From: Dictyobacter aurantiacus
Lineage (GTDB): Bacteria > Chloroflexota > Ktedonobacteria > Ktedonobacterales > Ktedonobacteraceae
Direction: 5' to 3'
Assembly (NCBI RefSeq): GCF_003967515.1
Contig: NZ_BIFQ01000001.1
Location: 2,480,001 to 2,544,000, forward strand
DNA length: 64,000 nt
Part shown: one piece after another, positions 1 through 8,165 of the stretch
Layout of the letters: each line of letters starts with the position of its first letter
Position numbering within the stretch: the stretch's first letter is position 1
Notes under the pieces: generated by a model
What the model saw: the letters and a program-made list of their open reading frames with translations, nothing else
Databases searched by the model: none
Told to the model about the DNA's origin: nothing
Made by a program: the position numbers and the translations under genes

Positions 1-252
1 GCTGCCAGTGGTGGGAGCCACGGCGGTGATGGTGCCGATCGTCTGGCCGGCGGTCACCTTGTCACCCAGCTTGACCGACAACGTGGTCAGCTGGCCCGGC
101 TGGGGGCTGCTGACGCTCAAGATATGCCCGGTCACCTGGGCATCGTCGGTCTGGTAATTAATGTAGCCATTGTAGAACCAGTAGAAAGCGCCACCGGCGA
201 TGGCCAGGATGGCGATCATGATTAAAATTGGAACAAAGACCATCCGTCGCAT
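1..252 (-). CDS. HlyD/EmrA-type efflux adaptor, N-terminal part (runs off window)
   Basis: Reading from the ATG at 252 on the minus strand gives MRRMVFVPILIMIAILAIAG, a single N-terminal membrane anchor, then an NYQTDDAQVTGHILSVSSPQ stretch typical of the first beta strand of the lipoyl-like domain of membrane-fusion proteins. It is about 85% identical by eye to the start of the complete adaptor at 2949-3632. It lies 97 bp downstream of the MFS pump at 350-1981, so the two are probably one transcript: the pump exports a drug and the adaptor assists it at the outer face of the membrane. The C-terminal two thirds are outside the window. Confidence 0.85.
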   Translation of the reverse strand, partial: MRRMVFVPILIMIAILAIAGGAFYWFYNGYINYQTDDAQVTGHILSVSSPQPGQLTTLSVKLGDKVTAGQTIGTITAVAPTTGS

Positions 253-349
253 GGTACGTTCACTCCTTCGATCATTCGTATCGATGTATTTTTCAATCGG
301 ACGTGAGGTCCGAACCTATGGGTTGGACGCGGGGCCGGGCCGATGGGTT

Positions 350-1981
350 TTATACGGCCATCATGGCTTCTTCGCGGGCTTTGGCCTCTTCGTCGCTTAA
401 GGGTTCTTGTTGGATCGGTTGATTTTTTGGATTGCGGCGACCGGAGCCGACAAAGAAGGCCGCGACCACGGCGACCAGTGTCAGCGCCAGGCTGAGCCAG
501 AAGGCGTCCTGGATGGCCAGGATATAGGACTGCCGCATCAGCAGGCCGCTGATGGTGCTCAGGGCCGTGCCATAGGCCTGGGTCGCCGAAGCCCCATGCG
601 AGATAAACAGCGCCTGCAGGCGCGGCACCAGTTGTCCCAGCGGGGAGTCCGGCGTGACGCGCTCGGCCAGGTGGGCATAGTGCAGTCTGGTCTGGCTCTG
701 GACCAGCGTGGCGATGATAGCGACCGCCAGCGAGCTGCCCACAAAGCGCAGGGTGGTGCTGACCGCCGTGGCCTGCGCCAGCTGGCGCGGCCGAATCTGG
801 GCCAGCGCCGATACCATCAGCGGCTGCAGACACAGGCCGATGCCGAAGCCGCGCAGGATCAAGAGCAGCTGGAACGAGCCAAAGGGAATATAGAGATCTA
901 AAAAGGCGAAGCGCCACATGGCGATGGCGGTGATGACCAGGCCCGGTATCACCACAGCCCGCACTCCGAAGCGATCCACCAGCCGGCCACCGACCAGCAC
1001 GGCGATCATAGACGCGAACGCCTGCGGCAGCAGCAGCAGTCCGGCCTGGAAGGCGCTCAGCTGGCGCAGATTCTGCAGGTAGACCGGGACCAGGAAGAGT
1101 CCGCCAAACAGGGCGAAGGTGACCAGGATGCTGGCAAAGCTACTGGTCGAGAACGAGCGATCCCTGAACACGCGTATATCCAGCAGCGGCTGCAGCTCTC
1201 GCCGCACGCGGCCCAGCTCGACAAAGATGAATATGACCAGCAGCAGGCCACCCCCGAGCAAGCAGCCCAGCACGGTAGCCGAGGTCCAGCCATCGGTACT
1301 TGCGTCCGAGAGCCCATAGAGCAGCAGGCCCAGCCCGATCGCCGACAGCACGAAACCGGGGATGTCAAAGCTGGTGCGGGCATCGCCGCGTGCCTCGTGG
1401 AGATAGATCGCCGCCAGAATCAGGCCGATAATTCCCAGCGGGACATTGATATAGAAAATCAGCTGCCAGCCGGCGAAGGTGACGATGTAGCCCCCAAGGG
1501 TGGGACCGAAGGCCGGGGCCAGCAGGATCGGGATACCCAGCACGCCCATGGCCGTACCACGCTCCGCCGGTGGGAACTCCATGTAGAGCAGCGTGATGGC
1601 CAACGGCGACAGGAAGGCGCCCGTAAAGCCTTGCAGCAGGCGAAACGTAATCAGCACCGGCAGGCTCCAGGCCAGGCCGCACAGGGCCGAACCCAGCGTA
1701 AAACCCAGCAGCGACAACATATAGAAGCGCTTGATCCCGATGCGGTCCGACAGATAGGCGGTGAGCGGCGTAGCCACACCCTGGGCCAGCGTATAGCCGG
1801 TCAACACCCACTGCACACTATTGAGATCCGAACCAAAGGCACTCTGTAGACGTGGAATGGCGATATTCACGATAGTACTATCGAGAATACTCATAAAGAT
1901 GCCAAAGATCACCACGCATGCCACAATCCACTTATATGGCAATCCCCCGCTCCGTGGCGCGGCAGGTGCAGACATCTGCAT
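350..1981 (-). CDS. DHA2-family (EmrB/QacA) 14-TM drug efflux MFS transporter
   Basis: The 543-residue product has the length and hydrophobic pattern of 14-TM drug:H+ antiporters. The first helix carries the DHA2 signature around FGIFMSILDSTIVNIAIPRL (residues about 26-45), followed by WVLTGYTLAQGVATPLTAYL and the motif-A-like loop SDRIGIKRFY. A central AFGPTLGGYIV motif C marks an antiporter. The tail is cytoplasmic and acidic/basic. It is a close paralogue of the pump at 3841-5472. Its promoter at 2161-2189 carries the same inverted-repeat operator as the TetR gene at 5631-6251, so TetR control is likely. Substrate unknown. Confidence 0.92.
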   Translation of the reverse strand: MQMSAPAAPRSGGLPYKWIVACVVIFGIFMSILDSTIVNIAIPRLQSAFGSDLNSVQWVLTGYTLAQGVATPLTAYLSDRIGIKRFYMLSLLGFTLGSALCGLAWSLPVLITFRLLQGFTGAFLSPLAITLLYMEFPPAERGTAMGVLGIPILLAPAFGPTLGGYIVTFAGWQLIFYINVPLGIIGLILAAIYLHEARGDARTSFDIPGFVLSAIGLGLLLYGLSDASTDGWTSATVLGCLLGGGLLLVIFIFVELGRVRRELQPLLDIRVFRDRSFSTSSFASILVTFALFGGLFLVPVYLQNLRQLSAFQAGLLLLPQAFASMIAVLVGGRLVDRFGVRAVVIPGLVITAIAMWRFAFLDLYIPFGSFQLLLILRGFGIGLCLQPLMVSALAQIRPRQLAQATAVSTTLRFVGSSLAVAIIATLVQSQTRLHYAHLAERVTPDSPLGQLVPRLQALFISHGASATQAYGTALSTISGLLMRQSYILAIQDAFWLSLALTLVAVVAAFFVGSGRRNPKNQPIQQEPLSDEEAKAREEAMMAV

Positions 1982-2143
1982 AGACAGAAACTCCTTATAA
2001 TACGCTGTACAGACGCGATATTGCTATATGCATATCGAGCAATGCAAAGTACAAAATACAGTCATGTTCCAGAGTTCAATGTCGCTTAGTAAGCAATCAA
2101 GTAAGTGACTGGTTAGTTGTCATTTGACTTACAAACAGATTTC

Positions 2144-2189
2144 TTGACTACTCAGTCATCAATTTACCAGAAGGTCATTTCAAAGTCAA
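2144..2189 (-). promoter_or_regulatory. Promoter and TetR-type operator of the first MFS pump
   Basis: On the minus strand a -35 TTGACT (2184-2189) and -10 TAAATT (2161-2166) are 17 bp apart. One base beyond the -10 lies an inverted repeat TTGACT-actc-AGTCAT (2144-2159; inner arms TGACT/AGTCA perfect). A weaker half-matching copy is at 2106-2119. The same layout precedes the TetR gene (6345-6390) and the vWA operon (15038-15099). An operator at this spot would block promoter clearance when bound. Confidence 0.7.
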
Positions 2190-2261
2190 GGGATTAGGAG
2201 GGGGATTTTTGCCTTCGGCACATGACTCGACGCGCCTGCGGCGCTCAAAAATATTTTTGGA

Positions 2262-2321
2262 TGTGTGGTGTGGTGGTGTCAGGAGGCGCTGGGCGCCTGC
2301 CTGACACCACCACACCACACA
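2262..2321. repeat. Long palindrome, 22-bp outer arms, dispersed family
   Basis: Arms 2262-2283 and 2300-2321 are perfectly complementary; an inner AGGCGC/GCGCCT stem closes on TGG, with one bulged G. It is preceded by a small hairpin GCGCCTGCGGCGC (about 2232-2244) and followed by GGCGGCCGCGC (about 2335), the same flanking modules seen at several other palindromes here. It sits between two minus-strand genes and could act as a terminator for the upstream gene at 2371-2919. Confidence 0.85.
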
Positions 2322-2370
2322 TAAATATAAAAGGGCGGCCGCGCATGCGCGACCGCCCGGAGCGGAGCGA

Positions 2371-2919
2371 TTAATCGCCGTAGGGCATGGATGGTACGGA
2401 GGAGCTCCTGCTGAGCAGGGGTTCTGATCCGTTGCCGTTGTGGTTGGTGCGGTTCATGTGTTCGATGACGCCGCTGAGGTGCATAAGGTTCTGCTCGATG
2501 TCACGGGTCTGGCGCTGCATGATGTGCAGCTGACCGGCCAGTTCGTACAAGCGACGGTTGAGGGCGGCAACATCGGGCTCGGGCTGGCTCACAGAATGCT
2601 CCTGCGGCCAGTAGGCGGGCGTAGCGTTATAGCGCTGCGTCGCATCCTCAAAGTTGTTGACGCGAGGCATGGACGTCGTCGTATCCTGGCTGAGATCGGG
2701 CATGCTGGCATTCTTTGGGAACTCCAGCTGCTGGCTCTCACTTTTGAGCTCGGGAGCCGGGATGGTGGCCTTTTTCTCTACCTCAGGCTGTACCGGCGTC
2801 GCTGGCTGCGCGCTCTCCACCCTGGCAGGCTTCGCGTTTTTATCGCCACCGCCACGTGCCAGGAAAAATGCACCCAGCAAGGCGAGAACGGCGATCGCGA
2901 TAAGTCCTCCAATGATCAT
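2371..2919 (-). CDS. Membrane-anchored protein with C-terminal coiled coil, unknown function
   Basis: The 182-residue product begins with one transmembrane helix (IIGGLIAIAVLALLGAFFLA, residues 2-21). A Lys/Pro/Glu-rich low-complexity linker follows, then a helical segment around residues 118-155 (heptad-like LNRRLYELAGQLHIMQ..IEQNLMHLSGVI) and a polar tail. It is 29 bp downstream of the adaptor at 2949-3632 and is probably cotranscribed with it, so it may be an accessory part of the efflux unit. I recognise no family. Topology would place the coiled coil outside the cell if the short N-terminus is cytoplasmic. Confidence 0.75.
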   Translation of the reverse strand: MIIGGLIAIAVLALLGAFFLARGGGDKNAKPARVESAQPATPVQPEVEKKATIPAPELKSESQQLEFPKNASMPDLSQDTTTSMPRVNNFEDATQRYNATPAYWPQEHSVSQPEPDVAALNRRLYELAGQLHIMQRQTRDIEQNLMHLSGVIEHMNRTNHNGNGSEPLLSRSSSVPSMPYGD

Positions 2920-2948
2920 TTTTCTCTCCTTATGTTACTCTGGCACAA

Positions 2949-3632
2949 TTAGTGCACGTGAATGGTAACTTCCGCGCTCATGCCCGGTACGATGTTGTTG
3001 CCACCGTTGTCACCCAATGAGATGATAACAGGGATGCGCTGCGAGACCTTGGTGAAGTTGCCACTGGCGTTGTCCGAAGAAGGCAGCAGCGAGAACGAAC
3101 CAGCGGTTGCCGCGACGATGTTCTGGACGTGGCCCTTGTAGGTAGTGCCGCTATAGGCATCGATCGTCACATCGACATCCTGGTTCACCTTGACGTTGTT
3201 GATGGCGCCCTCATCGACATAGGCCGTGATGGTCAGATTGCTGAGGTCAGCTACCTGGGCCAGTGTGGCACCGGGAGTTACCCCCTGTCCCTGGACCGCC
3301 GGAACCTGGACGATCGTGCCATCAATCGGGCTGGTGACATCGACGGTAGCGGGCTTAGCAGCGGCCGCTGCAGCCGCCGCACCGGTACCAGTGGTGGGAA
3401 CCGTAGTGATGGTGCCAATGGTCTGGCCAGCGGTCACCTTATCACCCAGCTTGACCGACATGGTGGTCAGCTGGCCCGCCTGGGGACTGCTCACGCTCAA
3501 GATATGCCCGGTCACCTGGGCATCATCGGTCTGGTAATTATTGTAGTTGTTGTAGAACCAGTAAAAAACACCACCCGCGATGGCCAGCATGGCCACCATA
3601 ACCAGGATCGGTACAAAAATCATGCGACGCAT
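2949..3632 (-). CDS. Compact HlyD-family efflux adaptor
   Basis: The 227-residue product has an N-terminal membrane helix (residues 7-27), the first half of a lipoyl/biotinyl-like fold (DDAQVTGHILSVSSP), an alanine-only linker (residues about 106-114), the second lipoyl half (VTSPIDGTIVQV), and a beta-barrel/membrane-proximal part ending IVPGMSAEVTIHV. In Gram-negative EmrA proteins the two lipoyl halves are joined by a long helical hairpin that reaches TolC; here a short Ala/Thr/Gly stretch replaces it. That fits a cell without an outer membrane. It lies 208 bp downstream of its MFS partner at 3841-5472. Confidence 0.88.
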   Translation of the reverse strand: MRRMIFVPILVMVAMLAIAGGVFYWFYNNYNNYQTDDAQVTGHILSVSSPQAGQLTTMSVKLGDKVTAGQTIGTITTVPTTGTGAAAAAAAAKPATVDVTSPIDGTIVQVPAVQGQGVTPGATLAQVADLSNLTITAYVDEGAINNVKVNQDVDVTIDAYSGTTYKGHVQNIVAATAGSFSLLPSSDNASGNFTKVSQRIPVIISLGDNGGNNIVPGMSAEVTIHVH

Positions 3633-3840
3633 GGTGCGTGATCTCCTTCAAATCAAAAATCAAAAAAATGATAAAAATTTGTATTTATCTATGCATCTTG
3701 TATCCCCGCCTTCGGCGGGGAGAGAGGAGAATTGGTGGGGACTTGAGCATGCTCCCAGCATGCTCGCCCACACCCCGGCAGGAGGCGCTAGCCGCCCCTC
3801 CTGCACCTCCCCGCTCGATGGTTCATGGTCGAAACGGCTA

Positions 3841-5472
3841 TTAGACAGCCATCAGGGCCTCTTCTTTGGCTTTCTGCTCTTCGTCGGTCAGCGGACGCTC
3901 CTCGATCGGGTCATTCTTTTTGTTCTTCTTCTTGCCGCTGACAAAGAAGGAGGCGATAACGGCCACTCCCACCAGAATCAGCGTGACCCAGAAGGCATCC
4001 TGCATGGCCATCACATACCCCTGCAGCTGCAGGCGGCCAGAGATATACGCCAGCGCCGTCCCATAAGCGGCCTGGGCCGATGAACCACGGCTCATCAGGA
4101 TGGCCTGCATCTGGGTGATAAAGTGACCGATGGGCGAGTCAGCGGTAACCTGCTCGGCCAGGCGGGCATAGTGCAGCTTGTCGCGCGAGGTCACGTAGGT
4201 CGAGATCACCGACACGGCCAGCGAACTCATCACAAAGCGGAAGGTGGTGTTGACCGACGACGCCTGCGAGAGCATCTGAGGCCTGATCTGCGAGAGCATC
4301 GAGACCGTGAGCGGCTGCAGACACAGTCCCATGCCGAAGCCACGAATGATCAGGGCCATCTGGAAATGGCTCACCGGCTCGGTCAGACTGAGCGAGGTCA
4401 GCATCCACATGGCGACACCCATGATCAGCAGGCCAGGGATAACCACCGCGCGTACGCCGATCTTGTCAACGAGACGACCGCCGATGACGACCGCCAGCAT
4501 GGAGGCGAAGGCCTGCGGCAACAGGACCAGGCCGGACTGGAAGGCCGATTCGCCGCGCAGCGACTGCAGGTAGACCGGGATCAAGAACAGGCCGCCATAG
4601 AGGGCGAAGATCACCAGCGTACTGGCGATGATACTGGTTGTAAAGACGCCATTGCCGAAGACGCGCAGGTCCAGCAGCACGGATTTACCCTGCTTCGCCC
4701 GCGACAGCTCCAGGACCACAAAGAACACCAGGCAGAACAGCCCGCCAATGATACAGCCGAGCACAGTCGCCGAACTCCAGCCGCTGGTACCGGCATCCGA
4801 CAGACCATAGAGGACCGCTGCCAGGCCGATAGAGGCAAAGATAAAGCCCAGGAAGTCGAAGTCGACACGCTGCCCCACGCTCTCACGCAGGAAGAAGAAT
4901 CCCATCAGCAGACCGACGATACCGATCGGCAGGTTGATATAGAAGATCAGCTGCCAGTCGGAATAGGTGACCAGGTAGCCACCCAGCGTCGGACCAAAGG
5001 CCGGCGCCAGCAGAATCGGGATACCCAGGAAACCCATGGCCGTACCGCGCTCGGCGGGCGGAAACTCCATGTAGAGCAAGGTAATCGCCAGCGGAGACAG
5101 GAAAGATCCAAATATCGCCTGAATAATACGGAAAATAATCAACGACTCCAGACTCCAGGAGAGTCCGCACATCGCCGATCCCAATGTAAAGCCAGCCAGT
5201 GCGACAAGGTATAAACGCTTATTGCCGATCCGGCTCGCCAGGTAGGCGGTCAGTGGGGTGGCCACACCCTGGGCCAGCGTGTACGCTGTCAACACCCATT
5301 GAACACTGGTCAGATCAGCACCGAAGGCGTTCTGTAAGCGTGGAATGGCGGTATTCACGATCGTTCCATCCAGGATGGTCATGAACAGGCCAAAGACGAC
5401 CACTATCGCAACAACCCACTTATAGGCAAGTCCCCCCGCTTTTTCCTGCGGAGTTACTGTAGAAACTTGCAT
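3841..5472 (-). CDS. DHA2-family (EmrB/QacA) 14-TM drug efflux MFS transporter, second copy
   Basis: The 543-residue product aligns end to end with the pump at 350-1981. Helix 1 has FGLFMTILDGTIVNTAIPRL, then WVLTAYTLAQGVATPLTAYL, then the loop ASRIGNKRLY and motif C AFGPTLGGYLV. It exports hydrophobic compounds in exchange for protons by family. The TetR gene lies 158 bp upstream on the same strand and the HlyD adaptor downstream, giving TetR-pump-adaptor order. I see no copy of the shared operator in the 158-bp gap, so this copy is either read through from the TetR promoter or has its own control. Confidence 0.92.
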   Translation of the reverse strand: MQVSTVTPQEKAGGLAYKWVVAIVVVFGLFMTILDGTIVNTAIPRLQNAFGADLTSVQWVLTAYTLAQGVATPLTAYLASRIGNKRLYLVALAGFTLGSAMCGLSWSLESLIIFRIIQAIFGSFLSPLAITLLYMEFPPAERGTAMGFLGIPILLAPAFGPTLGGYLVTYSDWQLIFYINLPIGIVGLLMGFFFLRESVGQRVDFDFLGFIFASIGLAAVLYGLSDAGTSGWSSATVLGCIIGGLFCLVFFVVLELSRAKQGKSVLLDLRVFGNGVFTTSIIASTLVIFALYGGLFLIPVYLQSLRGESAFQSGLVLLPQAFASMLAVVIGGRLVDKIGVRAVVIPGLLIMGVAMWMLTSLSLTEPVSHFQMALIIRGFGMGLCLQPLTVSMLSQIRPQMLSQASSVNTTFRFVMSSLAVSVISTYVTSRDKLHYARLAEQVTADSPIGHFITQMQAILMSRGSSAQAAYGTALAYISGRLQLQGYVMAMQDAFWVTLILVGVAVIASFFVSGKKKNKKNDPIEERPLTDEEQKAKEEALMAV

Positions 5473-5630
5473 AATGAGTTACTCCTTACGACGCAATTTC
5501 AATATATTTAAACTCATAGGTATAAAAAAGACAGAGACATTGTTTATGCATTTTTTTATCAGAGAGCGGCATTGCTAGATCTGGCAACAAATGTTCCGTC
5601 GGTATATTCCATTTATCGGCACGACCGGCT

Positions 5631-6251
5631 TTAGCCCGCAGGCGCGGGCGTGGGGGCTGTGATGCCGTGAAAATAGATGCACTTCAGGTGACCAACGAGA
5701 TCTTCGTAGGTGACCTGCTGCCTCTGGTGAAAGTTCTTGAACAGGCGCGAGACGATGATGCCAAACAGGGCCTCAACCATCACCTCGGTCGGCAGGCTGG
5801 CATTAAAAATGCCCTCCGCCTTCCCTCCATCCAGAATCACACTGATCCGCGCGCGCATCCCATTAAAATATTCTTTGATCTCCTCGTGAATCTCCGCCTC
5901 CAAGTCAGAGGCGTTACGAATGATAAAGAACACCGGGTGCTTCTCAGCCAGGTGGTAGCACAGCGTATCGATCATCAAGGTTATCTTTTCCTGCGCCCCA
6001 ACCTGCATGCTGGCAATATTCTCGATAGCGACGTGCAGATCATGGAACTCACGCTTAAAGAGGGCGATCATCAAGGCTTCTTTGCTCTCAAAATGCTGGT
6101 AGAGCGTACCTTTGGCGACCCCGACCCGCTGGGCGATCTCGCCCATTGAAGTCTCATAGTAGCCACGCTCCAGCAACAACTCCTGTGTAGCCTGCAGGAT
6201 CAGTTCTTCCCGCTCCTGCCGCTGTTTTTCTTTAAGCGATTGATGTATCAT
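5631..6251 (-). CDS. TetR/AcrR-family transcriptional regulator
   Basis: In the 206-residue product the N-terminal helix-turn-helix is clear: ILQATQELLLERGYYETSMGEIAQRVGVAKGTLYQHFESKEALMI (residues about 18-62). The C-terminal two thirds form a helical ligand-binding domain with no recognisable specificity. Its own promoter has a perfect ATGACT-N4-AGTCAT repeat just after the -10, and matching sites precede the pump at 350-1981 and the vWA operon at 14998. I infer autoregulation plus control of efflux and of the vWA/PP2C/kinase operon, relieved by a pump substrate. The direct target assignment is inference. Confidence 0.9.
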   Translation of the reverse strand: MIHQSLKEKQRQEREELILQATQELLLERGYYETSMGEIAQRVGVAKGTLYQHFESKEALMIALFKREFHDLHVAIENIASMQVGAQEKITLMIDTLCYHLAEKHPVFFIIRNASDLEAEIHEEIKEYFNGMRARISVILDGGKAEGIFNASLPTEVMVEALFGIIVSRLFKNFHQRQQVTYEDLVGHLKCIYFHGITAPTPAPAG

Positions 6252-6344
6252 TTTTCTACAACCAATTCTCTAGAGAGATAATTCCTGTTCATCCCGGTTG
6301 ATTTCTGACCAGTAATACTAAACTTTGACTAGCCAAATTTCTTT

Positions 6345-6390
6345 ATGACTTTCTAGTCATTAAGTTACCAGAAAGTCAACCTTGTGTCAA
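6345..6390 (-). promoter_or_regulatory. Promoter and operator of the TetR gene
   Basis: On the minus strand -35 TTGACA (6385-6390) and -10 TAACTT (6362-6367) are separated by 17 bp. The inverted repeat ATGACT-ttct-AGTCAT (6345-6360) starts one base after the -10. Six-base arms are perfect. Location directly upstream of the regulator gene suggests autoregulation. Confidence 0.72.
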
Positions 6391-6444
6391 GGGTTCAGAT
6401 TTTCTTCTTATTTACGCGCATGGAAACCTCCCCTCCGCGCACGA

Positions 6445-7689
6445 TCATTTATTTGATGGGGGTTCTTCTTTGTGGGTATATTGGAGGGCGAGTTCGGCGG
6501 CTCGTTCGATGGTGAGGTCGAGGGTGTCGAGAATGTTGCGCAGGTCGGTGCCCCAGCGGTCCTGCTGCTGGCTAAGGTCGGTCATGGTGTGGGAGACCTC
6601 CTGGAGCAGCTGTGTCGATTGCGAGGCGGCGCTAATCAGGGATGCCTGCTGGCGGGCCAGCTCGGCGGTTGGGACCGTCAGGCTCCGGGCCTGCCGCGTC
6701 AGCTCGCCGTTGGTCTCCTGCAGAATGGTGGCGGCGGCACGCACGTGGTCGGCCGTCTGCACCACACCCCCGCTGAGCCGCCCCATCTCTTTCAGGTATT
6801 TGCTGCCCTCTAGCAGCTGTTCCAACATGCGATCGGTCATCTGGCCGAAGCGATGCATGACCTGCTGCGACATCCCATCGTAACGGGTGGTAATATCCGT
6901 TGTGACGCCATCGAATTCCTGCGTCAGCTCTTGCGCGATGCTCGTAAAGCGCTCGGAGACCTGCCGCGTCATGCTATCGAAGCTACTGGTAACCTGCTCC
7001 AAGTTCGTTTCCAGACGGCGCCCCATGGAATCGATGCGCCGGGCGAGCAGGGTCAGGTTGTCCGCCGTGCTGAGCTGGCTCTTATAGTGCGCCAGGTAGA
7101 GCGTGACCATGGCCAGCGTATGGTTCAGGGCGGCCCGCAGATCCTGCTCCTGCCGCGCCTGTTCCTGTGATTGCCGTTGCTGGCGCGATGGTACGCCGGC
7201 CAGCCACAGTGAAGAGATCAGCCAGGCCAGCAGCAGGAGCAGATCGAGCAGCAGAACATTGCTGGCCCGCAGCCAGCCCGGCAACTGACCATTAAAGCCC
7301 TGCTGCCACCAGAAGAGAAACGATTGGCCGCCGCGTCCAGCAGAGGATGCTGTCAGGACGGCAGGATAGAGCGTCAAAGCCTGAATCAGGCTCACGCCGG
7401 TCAGCAGCACGGGCATACAGGGCAGCAGGATGCGCAGCAATGTTCGCCCATTGAGATCTACAAGCGATCGCCCTGGACGCACCAGATAGCCACGATAGCG
7501 CTCGCATACCAACGCCGGATCGATCAGCTGGTAGAGGTCGCTATCGGCCCAGGCGTTGATCTCGCCGCTCGCCTCATCTTGAATAGCGGCCTTCAGCAGC
7601 TTGAAAAGCCCGGCACTCTCCCCATCAAATAACTCGACACGCCGCGTCATCTCCGTCAAAATTTCTGTCATATGCGTAATATCTATCAT
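6445..7689 (-). CDS. Two-TM membrane protein with long coiled-coil tail, unknown function
   Basis: The 414-residue product has a soluble N-terminus (1-85), two or three hydrophobic segments (about 86-112 and 143-166), then a basic Q/R/E-rich stretch and a long helical tail (about 185-405) in which F/Y-D-xM-xxQV units recur (SSFDSMTRQV, TRYDGMSQQV, HRFGQMTDRM), as in chemoreceptor-like or MotA/ZorA-type tails. I cannot assign it to a family. A ribosome site GAGGAAG precedes the ATG. It follows the vWA-PP2C-kinase genes in the same direction but is separated from them by an IS110-type insertion, so it may once have been the fourth gene of that operon. Confidence 0.75.
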   Translation of the reverse strand: MIDITHMTEILTEMTRRVELFDGESAGLFKLLKAAIQDEASGEINAWADSDLYQLIDPALVCERYRGYLVRPGRSLVDLNGRTLLRILLPCMPVLLTGVSLIQALTLYPAVLTASSAGRGGQSFLFWWQQGFNGQLPGWLRASNVLLLDLLLLLAWLISSLWLAGVPSRQQRQSQEQARQEQDLRAALNHTLAMVTLYLAHYKSQLSTADNLTLLARRIDSMGRRLETNLEQVTSSFDSMTRQVSERFTSIAQELTQEFDGVTTDITTRYDGMSQQVMHRFGQMTDRMLEQLLEGSKYLKEMGRLSGGVVQTADHVRAAATILQETNGELTRQARSLTVPTAELARQQASLISAASQSTQLLQEVSHTMTDLSQQQDRWGTDLRNILDTLDLTIERAAELALQYTHKEEPPSNK

Positions 7690-7763
7690 AAATCTTCCTC
7701 AACAAATGGATGATGTAGGTACCATGTGCCCTTTAACGAAATAAGAGGGGGTAAAAATCGTTT

Positions 7764-7892
7764 GCCATAACACGAAAACGTTCCCGTAGGCGGCATAGGA
7801 TTGCGGCCTGTTCATCGCTGTTCCTTTTTCGAACACGCAGCAATCCGGCCTTGTGCATGCCGCCTACGAGGATACATTTCCGTGTTATTGGC
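7764..7892. repeat. Large imperfect inverted repeat left of the IS110 element
   Basis: Arms pair as CGTAGGCGGCAT (7785-7796) with ATGCCGCCTACG (7857-7868) and GGATTGC (7798-7804) with GCAATCC (7840-7846). Outer GCCATAACACG-like ends also pair. No gene overlaps it. It may be a palindromic target into or next to which the IS110 element moved. Confidence 0.6.
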
Positions 7893-7934
7893 ACACAATT
7901 TTCTCTCTTTTTCTTATACAGTAATATGTTTACA

Positions 7935-8165
7935 AGCCCTCTCGAGAGAGGGACGGAGCAAGCGGTACACTTGCTCCAGAAACGAGTCGAACGCAGGAGG
8001 CGAAAGTCTACCTCTTTCACCTGGCTCGACCAATTAGAAAAGATCGCGCTTCGCCTCCTGCTGTTCCTGGATGGAGCGTCCATTAGAGGATCGTGCCTTC
8101 ATTGAGCACCGCAGTATAAGAACACGCTGACCCAGGAACAGTTCTCTTCGAGAAGGGAGTTTGCT
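7935..8165 (+). ncRNA. Candidate IS110 bridge RNA in the left end
   Basis: The 230 bases before the transposase have no credible gene but several stems: CCTCTC-GA-GAGAGG (about 7939-7952), GGAGCAAG/CTTGCTCC (7955-7962 with 7970-7977), and paired segments around GGAGGCGAAAG and CTCGCTTCGCCTCC-like stretches further on. In IS110-group elements the left end encodes a structured bridge RNA with target- and donor-binding loops. Position and structure fit, but loop-target matching was not established. Confidence 0.4.

Noticed and set aside
4123..5214. Long + strand frame across the second MFS pump
   Set aside because: Polar Gln/Arg/His/Asp composition typical for the complement of membrane helices; no start site.
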